NCBI GenBank assembly: GCA_017506865.1
Contig: JAFCMP010000246.1
Span: forward strand, 434,001-498,000
Direction of reading: 5' to 3'
Length of the DNA stretch: 64,000 nucleotides
Origin: Tribonema minus
Lineage: Eukaryota; Sar; Xanthophyceae; Tribonematales; Tribonemataceae
Shown here: positions 21,671 through 32,581 of the stretch, piece by piece
Position numbering within the stretch: position 1 is the first letter of the stretch
How the letters are laid out: every line of letters starts with the position of its first letter
Made by a program: the position numbers and the translations under genes
Notes under the pieces: generated by a model
Databases searched by the model: none
Seen by the model: only the letters and a program-made list of their open reading frames with translations
Told to the model about the DNA's origin: nothing

Positions 21671-22068
21671 GGTGTGCGGGCTTCGTGGATGAATTGCAGT
21701 ACCAGCAAAGAGGTGTGTGAACTTTCGAGTACCTACCGTATTTTTCTAGGACGGTCATGATCAGCTTCATTTAACTTCAATTCCAAGGTGACCTTCCAAA
21801 TTGCCGTGTGTTGCACGTGTGTGTGCTTGGGGTTGAGCTGATTGCGCGGAGTAGCAGCTGCTGGACACCGACGAGAGCGCAGAAGCGGTGCGGCGCGCTG
21901 CGCAGGCCCGCACTTACAGCTGCTGGGGACTTCGTGTTGCAGCCCTGGAATCGCTCGTTTGTTCAACGCGGCTCGCTTTCAGCGCCGTGTGACGCCTGTC
22001 TATTGTGACAAACAGGTATAGTCTGTAGCGCAACAACAACAACTCAACTTATACGGAACGGCAACATC
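21671..22068. promoter_or_regulatory. Divergent intergenic region (plastid protein / helicase)
   Basis: About 398 bp separate the two start codons, so both promoters and 5' leaders must fit here unless further 5' UTR introns exist. No confident TATA box is seen. A CAACAACAACAACTCAAC stretch lies just before the helicase ATG at 22,069 and is probably leader sequence. Confidence 0.5.
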
Positions 22069-25000
22069 ATGCCGCCGCCAGACAAGAAAAAGGCCAAGAG
22101 TGGGGGCTTCCAGAGTCTGGCCCTCAGCCCTGAGGTAATGCGGGGAGTCATGCTGATGGGCTACAGAGTGCCAACACCGGTGCAGCGCAAGTCTCTGCCG
22201 GTGACGCTCACCAACGTCGACACAGTCGTGATGGCACGCACTGGCTCGGGAAAGACCGCCGCCTTTTTAATTCCCGTCTTGGAGAAGCTCAAGGAGCACA
22301 GCACCAAGATGGGGGTGAGATCGGTGATACTGTCGCCGTCGCGAGAGCTGGCGCTGCAGACGCTCACGTTCGTCAAGAAGATGGGGCGGTTCACCAGCCT
22401 GAGGTTCGCGCTGCTGGTGGGAGGAGACAGCATGGACAAGCAATTCGAGGCGCTCGCCAACAACCCGGATGTCATCATCGCCACCCCTGGCCGGCTGATG
22501 CACCACCTTCAGGTGCGGCAATTGTGAAGATGCATGTAGTCTTTGAAATATGATCCCTTCCTGTGCGGCAACGCGATGCAATCAGGACAGGAGCATGGTG
22601 GGCGCACTTGTGATGCCTGCAGGCTGTGCGCACAGGCCTCGCATCACAGGCAGCTTGTCGCGCAGCGTGCACCACCGCTGCCACACACGAGAACGCAGCG
22701 CTCAATCAGGCATCATGTCCACGACTCGCGTTGTCATTGCTTTTTACATCTATAGTGGCCCACGAGCGAGGTGTGCAGCGTGGTATGAGGCGGTGGTGCA
22801 CCTGCAGGCCATCCATTCCTCTAAGCCGGCAGGATCACGTCGCAGCTCATGCACCACACACTGCTTGCTGTATGGCATGGTAGGTGCCAGGCGTCGTTTT
22901 CTTACACTGAGAGCGGGACACCTGTGTCTTATGCGCTGTCTTCACGAATCAACGACTGCGCGTGCAAGATGCCCAGCAACCAATTTTGTTGTGCAGTCGC
23001 TGACCCTCCCCCCCACCCCCCTACACACGCAACAGCAACTGCGTGCAAGGCGCGCAGCCCACGGCCCTTCTTTACGGCCGCTGACACCCTCCCCCCCTCC
23101 CAACACACACACACTCTCTCTCTCTCTCTCTCCTTCCTTCACAGGAAGTGCCCGACTTCACGCTTAAGGCCGTGGAGATAGTCGTGTTCGACGAGGCTGA
23201 CCGCCTCTTCGAGATGGGCTTCGCGGAGCAGCTGCGCGAGGTCATGCGCACCGTCCCCGAGCGGCGCCAGACGCTCCTCTTCAGCGCGACCATGCCCAAG
23301 CAGCTCGTGCAGTTCGCACGCGCGGGCCTGCAGGACCCCGTGCTCATCCGCCTCGACGCGGAGCAGCGCGTCTCGGAGTCGCTGCGCATGGCGTTCCTCG
23401 CGTGCCGCTCCGCGGACAAGGCGGCGTGCCTGCTCTTCCTGCTGCGCGAGGTCATACCGCGCGACCAGATGACGGTGGTGAGTCGCCGCGGCAGTTGCGG
23501 TCCACTTCAACAAGCGTATTTGCGAGAAGAGAAGGTGTGCTGCGCGAGGTCATCCCGCGCGCCCAGATGATGGTGGTGAGTCGCGGCGGCGGGACGTAGC
23601 AAGGGGCGGATGTGGTCTTCTTCAGCAAGCGTATTTGTGAGAACAGAAAGGTGGTGCACAGGCGATTCCGCGCGGTCAGACGGTGGTGAGTCGCGGCGGC
23701 GGCGGCGGCGTGGCAAGCGGCGGATGTAGTCTTCTTCAGCAAGCGTAGTTGTGAGAAAAGAAAGGTGGTGCACAGGCGATTCCGCGCGGTCAGATGGTGG
23801 TGAGTCGCGGCGGCGGCAACGGCGTGGCAAGCGGCGGATGTAGTCTTCTTCAGCAAGCATAGTTGTGAGAAGAAAGGTGGTGCACAGGCGATTCCGCGCG
23901 GTCAGACGGTGGTGAGTCGCGGCGGCGGCGGCGGCGGCGTAGCAAGCGGCGGATGTAGTCTTCTTCAGCAAGCGTAGTTGTGAGAAAAGAAAGGTGGTGC
24001 ACAGGCGATTCCGCGCGGTCAGACGGTGGTGAGTCGCGGCGGCGGCGGCGACGTGGCAAGCGGCGGATGTAGTCCACTTCAACTAGCGTATTTGCGAGAG
24101 AAAAGAAGGTGATGCGTGAGGTCATCCCGCACGACCAGATGACGGTGGTGAGTCGCGGCGGCGGCGCGGCAAGTCGCGGATGGTGGATGCATTCAGCTTT
24201 CACTGTACCGAGCATGACCGTGAAACAGCTGGTGGTGCAGCTGAAGCAAACTTTACAAGTGCGGATAAGAAATTTGAATGCTTGTGCGAGAGACGCGGCT
24301 GCGGCACTTCTGCGTGACGGCATCACGGCTGCAAGATGTGAAAGGCTGGTGTCGGAATCGAAAGCGGGCTGCTGTTCCGCGCCATCACAGACTCAGGCGC
24401 TCGTCTGAACCGAAAGCATGGCCGCTCGCCATTCGGCTTCTGTGCGCATCATCTCAATGGTCCTGGCACTTGCACGTTGATTCTGCACCATGCACATCCT
24501 CTCCGCCTGTCCGCACCATAACCTGTCATCACAAAGCGCCACAGAGTTGATACCGCAGCTCGCTGCGGGCGTGCTTCGGCGCACTTCAACTGACGCGCTC
24601 GCCGCCGCCGCCTATGACGCCCCCCCCCTGTGACGCGCCGCAGATCTTCACGGCGACACGGCATCACGCGGAGTACCTGCACGCACTAATAGGGGCGACC
24701 GGCGTGGAGAGCAGCATCATATACGGCACCATGGACCAGGAGGCGCGCAAGGTGAGCTGAGCGCTGCGCATGTTGACTGGTGTGGTATGTATGTATGTGG
24801 CGTGTATGCTGAGCGCTCTGCCCGCGCCGCATTGTAGTTTCACCGGCGTGCGATGTGAGGTGCGTGCGCTGCCATGTCGCGCTGATATGATCGTACGTTG
24901 AAGTGCAAGGACCTCAACTACCGCACCGCTGGAGCACTTGAAAGTGCGGCCAGGGGGCGCGCAAGAAGAGCTGAGCGTTGAGGCATTTATGCTGAGCACT

Positions 25001-28000
25001 GCTGTGGTATGTATGTATGTGGCGTGTATGCTGACGTTTCAGCGCCCGCATTGTCGTTTCACCGCCATGCGATGTGAGGTGCGCGCGCTACAATGCGGCG
25101 CTGATTTCATCATGCATTGAAGTGCGGTGACCTTGACTTTTGTACAGCTGGAGTACCTGACAGGTTCATTTACTGGGAGAGGTAATACCACGCTTTGGGC
25201 TTTGAGTGATCATGCATACATGCTTCGAAGAAGCACACCTAGCACTTGTACGTGTCAATCGTCTCACCACGGTGCGATGTGAGGTGCGCGCGCAGCGCGC
25301 TGCAATGCCTCCGCTGTTTCTGATGTACTCAAAGGTTTCTTTGTCGTTGCCTACAGACTCTAACGTGTCAGCGCTCAATGCCCGTCCCCCCCCCCCTTGC
25401 GTGCGCCCCCCCGCAGACCAATTTGGAGAAGTTCCGGCGCGGCAAGGAAACAGCGCCTCTAGCCACACCACCCGTGTCACCTGTCTAACCCTAGTTCCAA
25501 CCCTAAGAGCTGCAGAGTGGGTAGACCCGCAACACTGCTCAGTCCCCTCCACTTCATCTTTCCACTTCACATGCTTGCTTCGCTGTATTGTCCCAAAAAG
25601 CTGCGGCCCAGAGCTCGCGCCCATGATTGCGCATTTCTCCTCTGTGGCGCGTTCCGCTGCAGACCAATCTGGAGAAGTTCCGGCGCGGCAAGGTCAAGTT
25701 GCTGCTGGTGACGGACGTGGCGGCGCGCGGCATAGACGTGCCGCTGCTCAACAACGTCGTCAACTACAGCTTCCCGCCGCTGCCGAAGCTGTTTGTGCAC
25801 AGGTGAGTGCACGCGGCTGGCTCCCCGCTATCAGCATGAATGTCATCTTCAACACTTAACTTCAACAATATCGTCAACTACAGCTTCCCGCCGCTGCCCA
25901 AGCTGTTTGTGCACAGGTGGGGGCGCTGCTCCTTGCGCTGCTTCGCCATCATCGCGAACGCCATCTTCAACACTTAAATTCAAGTGGAGCACGCAGTAGA
26001 GTGCACGTTTATGCATGTTCGAGGCCGCGCCGTCGGTAGGTTGCACATTGATGCATGTCCAAGGTGGCATGGGCCCTGTGGATGTGTCTGCGGCTCAGGG
26101 CGCATCCTCGCAGCTGCCACGCACCGCTAACTTGAAATGGCAAAAGGCATCTGCAGTGTCATCTGCGACATCTGCGCATCGCCTCATGCTGCACATCACA
26201 CTGTGCCGGCGTCACAGAACCCTGCGACGCCACTTACGGCCTGCGCGCAAGATGAAACTTGAACTCAACTCTAACCCTTGTCACACTTCAACTCTGAACA
26301 CAGGCAGACAGACATATTTCACTATGGACTTTACCTTGCACGACACGCCGCCGCGCCGTGCGCCGCACTCAGCTCTTGCTTGCGCGCTGGCGCACGCGCA
26401 CAGCACTGCCGAAAGCGCGCCGCGCCTGCAGCTGCTGAGCACTGAGCACAGGCCGCTGTTGTCTAATCACTACTTTCACTCAAATACTATACTTGTCAAC
26501 ACGTATGCGCGTATGCAGGGTGGGGCGCGCGCCGCGCGACAGGAGGGTACGGGCAGCTCCTGAGCACTGAGCACATGCCGCGGTCATATGTATCATGGTA
26601 GCAATAACTAATACTATGCTTGTGTGTGAATGCGTGTACGCAGGGTGGGGCGTGCCGCTCGACAGGGACGCACGGGCACGGCCTTCAGCCTGGTGGAGCC
26701 TGAGGAGCTCCCGTACATGATGGACCTGCACCTGTTCCTGGGCCGGCCGGTGACGAATTCGTGGGGGGAAGGGGGCGCGGCGGCGGGGGTGGGGGTCGGA
26801 TACTCGCTGGGGGAGATGACGCCGGACATGGTGCACTACGGGGCGTTTCCGCAGCAGGTACATGTAGACTGGCGTTCATGCAGTTGCTATTTTGAGCGCT
26901 GCTGTATGTATGGATGTAGATACGGTAGTTATGACAGATTTTAATTTAGAAAATAGTAGGTTGTGGTTTCCAAAATATTGTAAAGCATTATTTAGAAAAT
27001 GATACCAAGTTTATACAAACCCAAATATAAATCATTAGTTCAAATACGAACGGTAGGTATGACAGATTGGCGTTCGTGCGGTTGCCATGTTTGAGCGCTT
27101 GCTGCTTTTTTGCGTGTCGCCGCAGATCCTGGACGGGGAGACAGAGTCTTTGCGCGAGCTCATGTCGCGCTGATTACGGTGTACTTAGGTGCTTTAAAAC
27201 CAAGCCGAGGGCTACTTAGGGTTAGGGTTAGGGTTAGGCACATCACAGCAACTGACGGCAGTGCGGCCTCGTTGCGTGTCACCGCAGATCCTGGACGAGG
27301 AGACGGAGTCTCTGCGCGAGCTCATGTCGCGTGGCGGCGCCTCCACGGGCCTGGCGATGCTGCTGCGCGTCTCGGAGAACGCCATGAAGCAGTACCGGCG
27401 GACGCGGCCGGACGCCAGCAAGCGCGCGTGCGAGCGCGCCAAGGAGCTGGACTTGTGAGTCATAGAGTCATAGAGTCCTGCTGTACAAGTGGTGCAGCGA
27501 GTAGTGATCTGCTGGATGATGCGTGTGCAGCGTGGCGTATGATGTACGCCGTATATGGGGTGCAGGGAAGCGCCGGTGGAATGCAGCTTTATGCGAGCGG
27601 TCGCACGCGTGCATGCAGACAGAGGAGCTGGACTTGCTTGTGTGTGGGTCAACAAGTCATGCATGAATCATCCGCATTGGTGCATGTCGTAGCCTGCCAC
27701 GCATCAGTGCTACCATCAGTGCACTATTTGATTGAAGTGCTGTGCATCTGTTGAAATTGAAGTTGTGACATGATGCTCAGCCGCGCCAGCCAGCAGCTGC
27801 GCACAACGCTCCGGTTGACATGACGTCTGCCTCCACGCTACTGCGCGGATGCTGCCTCTAGGGCATATGTTTGCCCGCACTTGCGCCATCATCATGTCTG
27901 AAAGCTCGACAGAATTCAGGGACGCGTTGGGTCCAGCGGAGGCGCTCTTGTGTGGAGACCGCACATGGCAAGCACAGCACCGTATTAGCTTCATGGGCCG

Positions 28001-30364
28001 AGGCAGCATGCGCCATCTAAAAGTGTTGAGCTCAGCTGTTGAGGTGCACGTCCGGCGCACTGACAGCTCCTTCGCGTCTGCCAGGCGGTGCAAAACAGGG
28101 GGGGGCAATGAACCAGCTTCATCGTTGACTTTTGACCTGAAGTTGACTGACTGAGACGTGACGCCCCCCGTCGTTGCAGGTCCGGCATACATCCGCTGAT
28201 GCAGCGCTTCGCGACGCGCGGCATGGTGAGCGCGGAAGGGGCAGCCAGCAGGGCCGCTTATCTCAAGGTGAGCACGGCTGCGACGCCGTGATCCAGCACC
28301 AAACTTCACTTAGAATGACCTCACCCACAAAACTTCCAGTTGAGCATAACCACTCGCTCCCCGTCGGTGCGCACGCGCCCGCCAGGCCATAACGGCGTTC
28401 CGCCCCAAAAAGTTCCCAAGTACCATATAAACTTCAACTTTCACTGGAGCGTCACCACTTGCTCCCCATCGCTCCGCACGCACGCGCCCGCCAGGCCATG
28501 ACGGCGTTCCGCCCCAAGGAGACCATCTTCGAGGTCCTGGGCGGCGGCGGCACGGAGGTCAAGACGGACGTCGGCCGCGTCATGGGCGACGTGCGCCACG
28601 CCGCGCGCGTGCGCAACCTGCTGGAGCGCGCGCGCACGCACGGCACAGAAGAGGACGCCGCCGCCGTCACCGCCGCCGCCGAGGCCGAAGACGCCGCCGC
28701 AGCAGCTGAAGAAGTCGCTCTCGGCGGAGGCGCTGCCGCCTCCGCCACGGAGCAGCAAGAAAAGGAGGCGCTCCCTGCTGCTGAGCAGGAGAACGGGCAC
28801 GCGTCCGCGGCGTCGCGCGGCAGGGCGGCGAAGCGGAAACGCCCGGACGACGCAGCAGCGGCGGCGGCGGCGGCAGCGCCGGCGGCGGCAGCGCCGGCGG
28901 CGGCACGTGCGGCGCCGCCGCGGCCGCTGTCCAAGGCGGAGCGCAAGCGCGTGAAGCGCGCGACGGCGCAGGGCGAGGACGCGGCGGCGGTCATCGCGCG
29001 CGTGCGCGCCGCCGGCGGTGCCCTCGCGCACCTCGGCGACGGCGACGGCGCCGGCGATAACGGCGGCGGCAGCGGCGATGGCGGCGGTCAGGGGGCGGGT
29101 GGCGGCGGCAGCAGCCGTTTCGCGGACCCGGAGCACTTTATAGGGTACGGGGTGACGGAGGCGGGGGCTTTTGTGGAGGGCGCGATGCAGCCGCGGAGCG
29201 TGGAGAAGGCGGGTGATGGGTTTGCGACGGACCGTCTCGCAGAGGCGATGCTCGACGTGAACCCGGACGAGGCGGTGGACATGGTGCGCAAGCAGCGCGT
29301 GCTGCACTGGGACGCGCGCAAGCACAAGTTTGTCAAGACAAGCCTCGCGGAGATGAGCGACAACAAGGTGCGGTGCGGTGCGGTGCGCGCGCGCTTGTAC
29401 GTTTTGTTGTGGCGGCACGCCTCAGGCGCCGTCCAGTTGCTGTTTCCCCTCCCTTGCTCTGGCGTCTGAAGCTGACATGGACCACGCAGGTCTGCCACGC
29501 TGCTCAGGCGCAAGGGAAAGCGGCGGTGCATGCTGTCAGCGGTGTACCTAGAGGCCCCGCCACATGGCAGCCCTTACCGGTGATGCCATGCCTGCGGGTC
29601 AGCTGCTGCGCAGCTTCTCGGGAGTTCGCGGTTCAGCACGGCGACAATTGGTGCCTTTTGTCAGTCCATGTCACGGCGTGATGACAGCTCTTGGACGCTT
29701 CCAGCCGCCAGCCCCAATCCTGACCGTTGCCCGTTTCGAATCCTGCTGCTGGGAGCTACTGGGTCATGTTGTCGCACCTGGCGTATCACATTGCTTTACC
29801 GCAAATTCGCTTCTCTCAGTGCATGCATAACACCGGGCGCACACAAACAAGGCAGCAGGGTCGCATCTGGCGCAACAGAAGCCTTGCCTTGAAGGCCCCC
29901 TCTGACCACCCCCCCCCCCCTCCCCCCGCACGCGCCCCCTGCAGAAACGCACCGTGCGCAACGAGGCGGGCGTCATGGTGACCGCCAAGAAGCAGAAGGC
30001 CGGCGAGATCTTCTCCAAGTGGCAGAAGAAGAGCCGCCGCGAGGTCGGCCGCGAGGGCGATGAGGAGGACGCGGGGGCGGCGGCAGGGGGAGGGGGAGGG
30101 GGGCGCAGGGGGGGGGGTCCCAGGGGGGCGAAGGGGGGTGCGGCGGGCGCCCCCGGCGCGCGCGCGCGAGACGAGCTGCGCAGCGCGGGCCAGGTGCGCA
30201 AGCTGCGCGACAAGCAGAAGAACGACGCGCTGCGCAGCATGCCCAAGGAGAAGCGCGCGGCGGCGCTGCGCCGCTCCAAGGCGGACTTCCAGCGCCGTGC
30301 TGCGGAGAAGCGCGCCGCGTCGTTCCAGGGGCGCACGCGCAGCCGCGCCATCGTGCGCGTCTGA
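22069..30364 (+). CDS. DDX54: DEAD-box ATP-dependent RNA helicase DDX54/DBP10 (9 exons)
   Basis: Nucleolar RNA helicase of large-subunit ribosome assembly. Exons: 22069-22512, 23145-23477, 24644-24751, 25663-25802, 26644-26857, 27288-27454, 28180-28267, 28495-29367, 29945-30364. Phases match, giving 928 residues. Helicase motifs: [12 protein letters not shown] (Q motif), ARTGSGKT (about 56-63), [20 protein letters not shown] (164-167), FSAT (194-197), [20 protein letters not shown] and [13 protein letters not shown]. Features peculiar to DDX54/DBP10 follow: [46 protein letters not shown] and the DBP10CT-like [17 protein letters not shown] ... [12 protein letters not shown]. The C-terminus is a Lys/Arg-rich, RNA-binding-like tail. 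An Ala-rich low-complexity insert lies in exon 8. Identity is secure. Introns 2, 3, 4, 5 and 7 carry copies of the exon boundaries. Confidence 0.95.
22984..23140 (+). repeat. Pyrimidine-rich (CCC/CA/CT) tract before helicase exon 2
   Basis: C-runs, then (CA)n and (CT)n at about 23,102-23,132, lead directly into the acceptor ccttccttcacag at 23,144 and probably form an extended polypyrimidine tract. Confidence 0.75.
23447..24175 (+). repeat. Echo array of helicase exon 2 3' end plus donor (6 copies)
   Basis: The exon 2 end (gaggtcataccgcgcgacca then gatgacggtg, donor gtgagtcgc) is followed by six copies with a period near 115 bp, at about 23,546-23,592, 23,655-23,707, 23,769-23,820, 23,880-23,935, 23,997-24,050 and 24,117-24,172. 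All keep gtggtgagtcgcggcgg. The first and last are closest to the exon; the middle four share private changes (cacaggcgattccgcgcggt), so they amplified from one another. Confidence 0.92.
24740..25150 (+). repeat. Donor echo and duplicated intron segment after helicase exon 3
   Basis: The exon 3 end ggcgcgcaag|gtgagctgagcg is echoed at about 24,957 as ggcgcgcaagaagagctgag (donor destroyed). The following intron segment (tggtatgtatgtatgtggcg, then the cgatgtgaggtgcg block) is repeated about 220 bp downstream, with a further part copy near 25,265. Confidence 0.8.
25411..25452 (+). repeat. Acceptor echo of helicase exon 4
   Basis: A cccgcag acceptor followed by [10 protein letters not shown], as in the true exon at 25,663. 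The copy then diverges to a stop at about 25,490 and lacks the conserved [13 protein letters not shown]. Confidence 0.88.
25866..25925 (+). repeat. Donor echo of helicase exon 4
   Basis: A copy of the exon 4 end ([16 protein letters not shown]) with cacag|gtgggg sits 65-120 bp downstream of the true donor at 25,803. The two are about 95% alike over the shared part. Confidence 0.88.
26505..26575 (+). repeat. Acceptor echo of helicase exon 5
   Basis: The sequence tatgcagggtggggcgcgcg resembles the true boundary at 26,640 (tacgcagggtggggcgtgcc). Small differences break the frame after VGRA. Confidence 0.8.
27118..27173 (+). repeat. Acceptor echo of helicase exon 6
   Basis: After cgccgcag the copy reads [15 protein letters not shown] and then TGA; the true exon at 27,288 reads [17 protein letters not shown]. 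It sits about 165 bp upstream. Confidence 0.9.
27216..27238. repeat. Interstitial telomere-like repeat (TTAGGG)n
   Basis: Nearly four TTAGGG units in helicase intron 5, between the exon 6 echo and the true exon 6. Confidence 0.9.
28366..28420 (+). repeat. Acceptor echo of helicase exon 8
   Basis: The run gcacgcgcccgccag|gccataacggcg matches the true boundary at about 28,480-28,507, and the copy encodes [10 protein letters not shown] before a stop. It sits about 110 bp upstream of the real acceptor. Confidence 0.9.
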
Positions 30365-32581
30365 GGCGCTGCCGCGTGCGCGCGCGCATGCCGCGGCGGC
30401 GGCGGCGGCGGTAATGGAACAGTATGTACCTGCACGCGGCTGGGGAGGCGTGAGAGACTTGTTGCTGCTTCTGCGCTGTGCCTGCGTGCTGTGCTGCCTG
30501 CTTTTGTTGGCATGTGCTCCCCGATCCTGTTGTCAGAGTACAGAACCCGCACCATTTGCACAGGGAACAGCACATCTGACATTTTTTACTAACATGCAGT
30601 AACGGTCGGCGGGGACAACACTGCCAGCTGTTGTGTGAGCTGCTGAATCGGTCTCGCTTGATGCATGCGGCGGCACGTGGCGCGTGTTGCGTGGCGTGAA
30701 TGCGCATGCTGCAGGCTGCGCCGCCGCCGCCGCGCGCGTTGCGCGCAGTCCACACGGTTACGGTACGCATCCTGCGCAGCACAGGCGGCGCAGGCGCGTG
30801 CCTCGAGTCATATTGTTGACTCCTCATGAGCCACAATGATGACTCTGCATGCATGCGCACGCCAGTGACACTTGTCCAAACCTCCATCTTTCAAGAAGGC
30901 TGATGGGGGCGCAAACCATCGAACAAGCACACAGCTCCAAATGCAGCCCTGAAACGCCAGGTGTGGCTTGCGCGCTCATCGATCGCGTGCAGACGAGACG
31001 CACGAGTCCGTGCTCCGACAGAGCCCCCAAATAGACGCTGCTGATGTGAGCCGCCCTTTTCCGTGCCCACACTGCCTGAGCGCTGCTGCTTCCGCCCTCG
31101 GCATGTCCACCATCGACGGCGCGCGCTCATCGCCCCCTATGCAAATGAAAGTTGCTGCACGCACCAACAGTGTGCTGCTCGTGCTGCACTGCGCGCACCG
31201 TTGACCATGCAGTGCTGCCGCTGTCGCAAATGTTGCTGCCGCCGCGGTGGCTCATGCTGCCACTGCTGTTGACGCTGCTGACTTGCAGTGCGCACGCCTG
31301 AGGTAAAGTTGTTGTTCCTGTGTTATCTCTCTTCAAGACCACTTGTGTTCATGCGTCAAATGGACTACCTCAATGTAGTTGAACATACACAAGAGGGGCG
31401 GCACCGTGGCCCATGGGGGTGTGTGTGTTGCTCGCGCTGCACTGCGCGCACCGTCGATCATCCGGTGCTGCCGCTGTCGCAAACGCTGCTGCCGCCGCGG
31501 CGCCTTACGCTGCTGCTGCTCTTGCCCCGGCTGGTCCCGGCGGCAGCTGTTGCTGCCGCTGGCGTCACCAACGCTGCTGCCGCTGCCGCACCTGCTGATG
31601 CCGCCGGCGCCGCGGTGGCGCCGCCATTGCGGTACGCGATGTGGTGTCGCCAGCTGTGTCGGAGCCGCCCACTTTGGTGTGGCTTCAAGTGCGCGCCGCT
31701 TCTGCGCTCTGCTGCCTTGGCGGCTGACATGGTGTTTACCATGTGGCTCTTATCCTAGTCCTAGCTGTCCCTGGTGCAAGGGTGTGCATACCTTCCAGAA
31801 CCCACGGCGCAGCAGTTGCCGGTTGCCGCTCCGTTGTTCCAGTGCTGGTGACATGTAAAAATGGCGGCAGCAAGTCACTACAAGCATCACCTCTTGCAAC
31901 GAATCTCATCGCATTTGGGCGCTGTCCTGTTGTGGAGTACCCAGGGGCACCTGTTCCACAGTGCTCTGCTACACACACCGCATCGATACAGCATGCATTT
32001 CTACGGGCACATTTGCATACATGCGCAGCACAGGCAGGCTAGTACCAAACGCATGCAGCCAGAATGTGCCTGCCCAGGTTTGCCGCAGCCGCACTCAGCA
32101 CACCAAAAAAGGAGACGCGCCGCGCATCACTTTGAAAAGGAAGCTAAATACATTGATCGTGCCGGCGGTGCAGTCTCTGCAGCCCCCCTCCACCCGGCTC
32201 GGCAACGTAAAGGGTAAACAACTTACAGACCCCCCACCCCCCCCACACCGCCGCCTGCCCCCGTCCCCCTCCCCCCCCCCCCGGGCGCAGCACACACGTG
32301 GCAGCCAGGCGTGTAAACATCTACATCCCTCGCAGCAGCAGCGCCGGGCGCGGCGAGAGTAACTGCCGTGGCAGCGCTCAGCGCGCCTCCGCGGCCGCGC
32401 GGAACTACTCGTTCAAACTTAAAAGCTGGCGTAACCTCTCCCTCATGTACACGTCACGTCACTCGCGAGGGGCGTGCAGCGAGGCGGCTGCCGTGGCAGC
32501 GCTCACCCGCCCCTGTCGCATGCTGCTGTGCGACCTATATGCAAGGGAGTGTCGCCGCTGTCTCGGGCGTGCCTTTTCTTT
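30365..32581. other. Convergent intergenic region, helicase / reductase 1
   Basis: No coding sequence is supported. It contains a GC-rich block at about 31,165-31,262 (ctgcactgcgcgcaccgt, then gctgccgctgtcgcaaa) repeated at about 31,425-31,510, and a poly-C stretch at about 32,230-32,283. Confidence 0.55.

Noticed and set aside
23530-24175. Regular repeats of about 115 bp resembling a CRISPR-like or satellite array
   Set aside because: The repeats contain the helicase exon 2 end and its donor, lie in a eukaryotic intron, and the spacers are also repeated.
27125-27173. Real alternative exon 6 of the helicase
   Set aside because: It stops (TGA) right after LMSR and lacks the rest of the exon; best explained as a duplicated acceptor region.
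28441-29418. 325-codon antisense open frame opposite helicase exon 8
   Set aside because: The plus strand encodes conserved DDX54 C-terminal motifs in phase with the other exons; the antisense frame is a GC-bias shadow.
30968-31858. Cys- and Ala-rich open frames downstream of the helicase
   Set aside because: Products of GCTGC repeats with no conserved motifs and no supporting splice structure.
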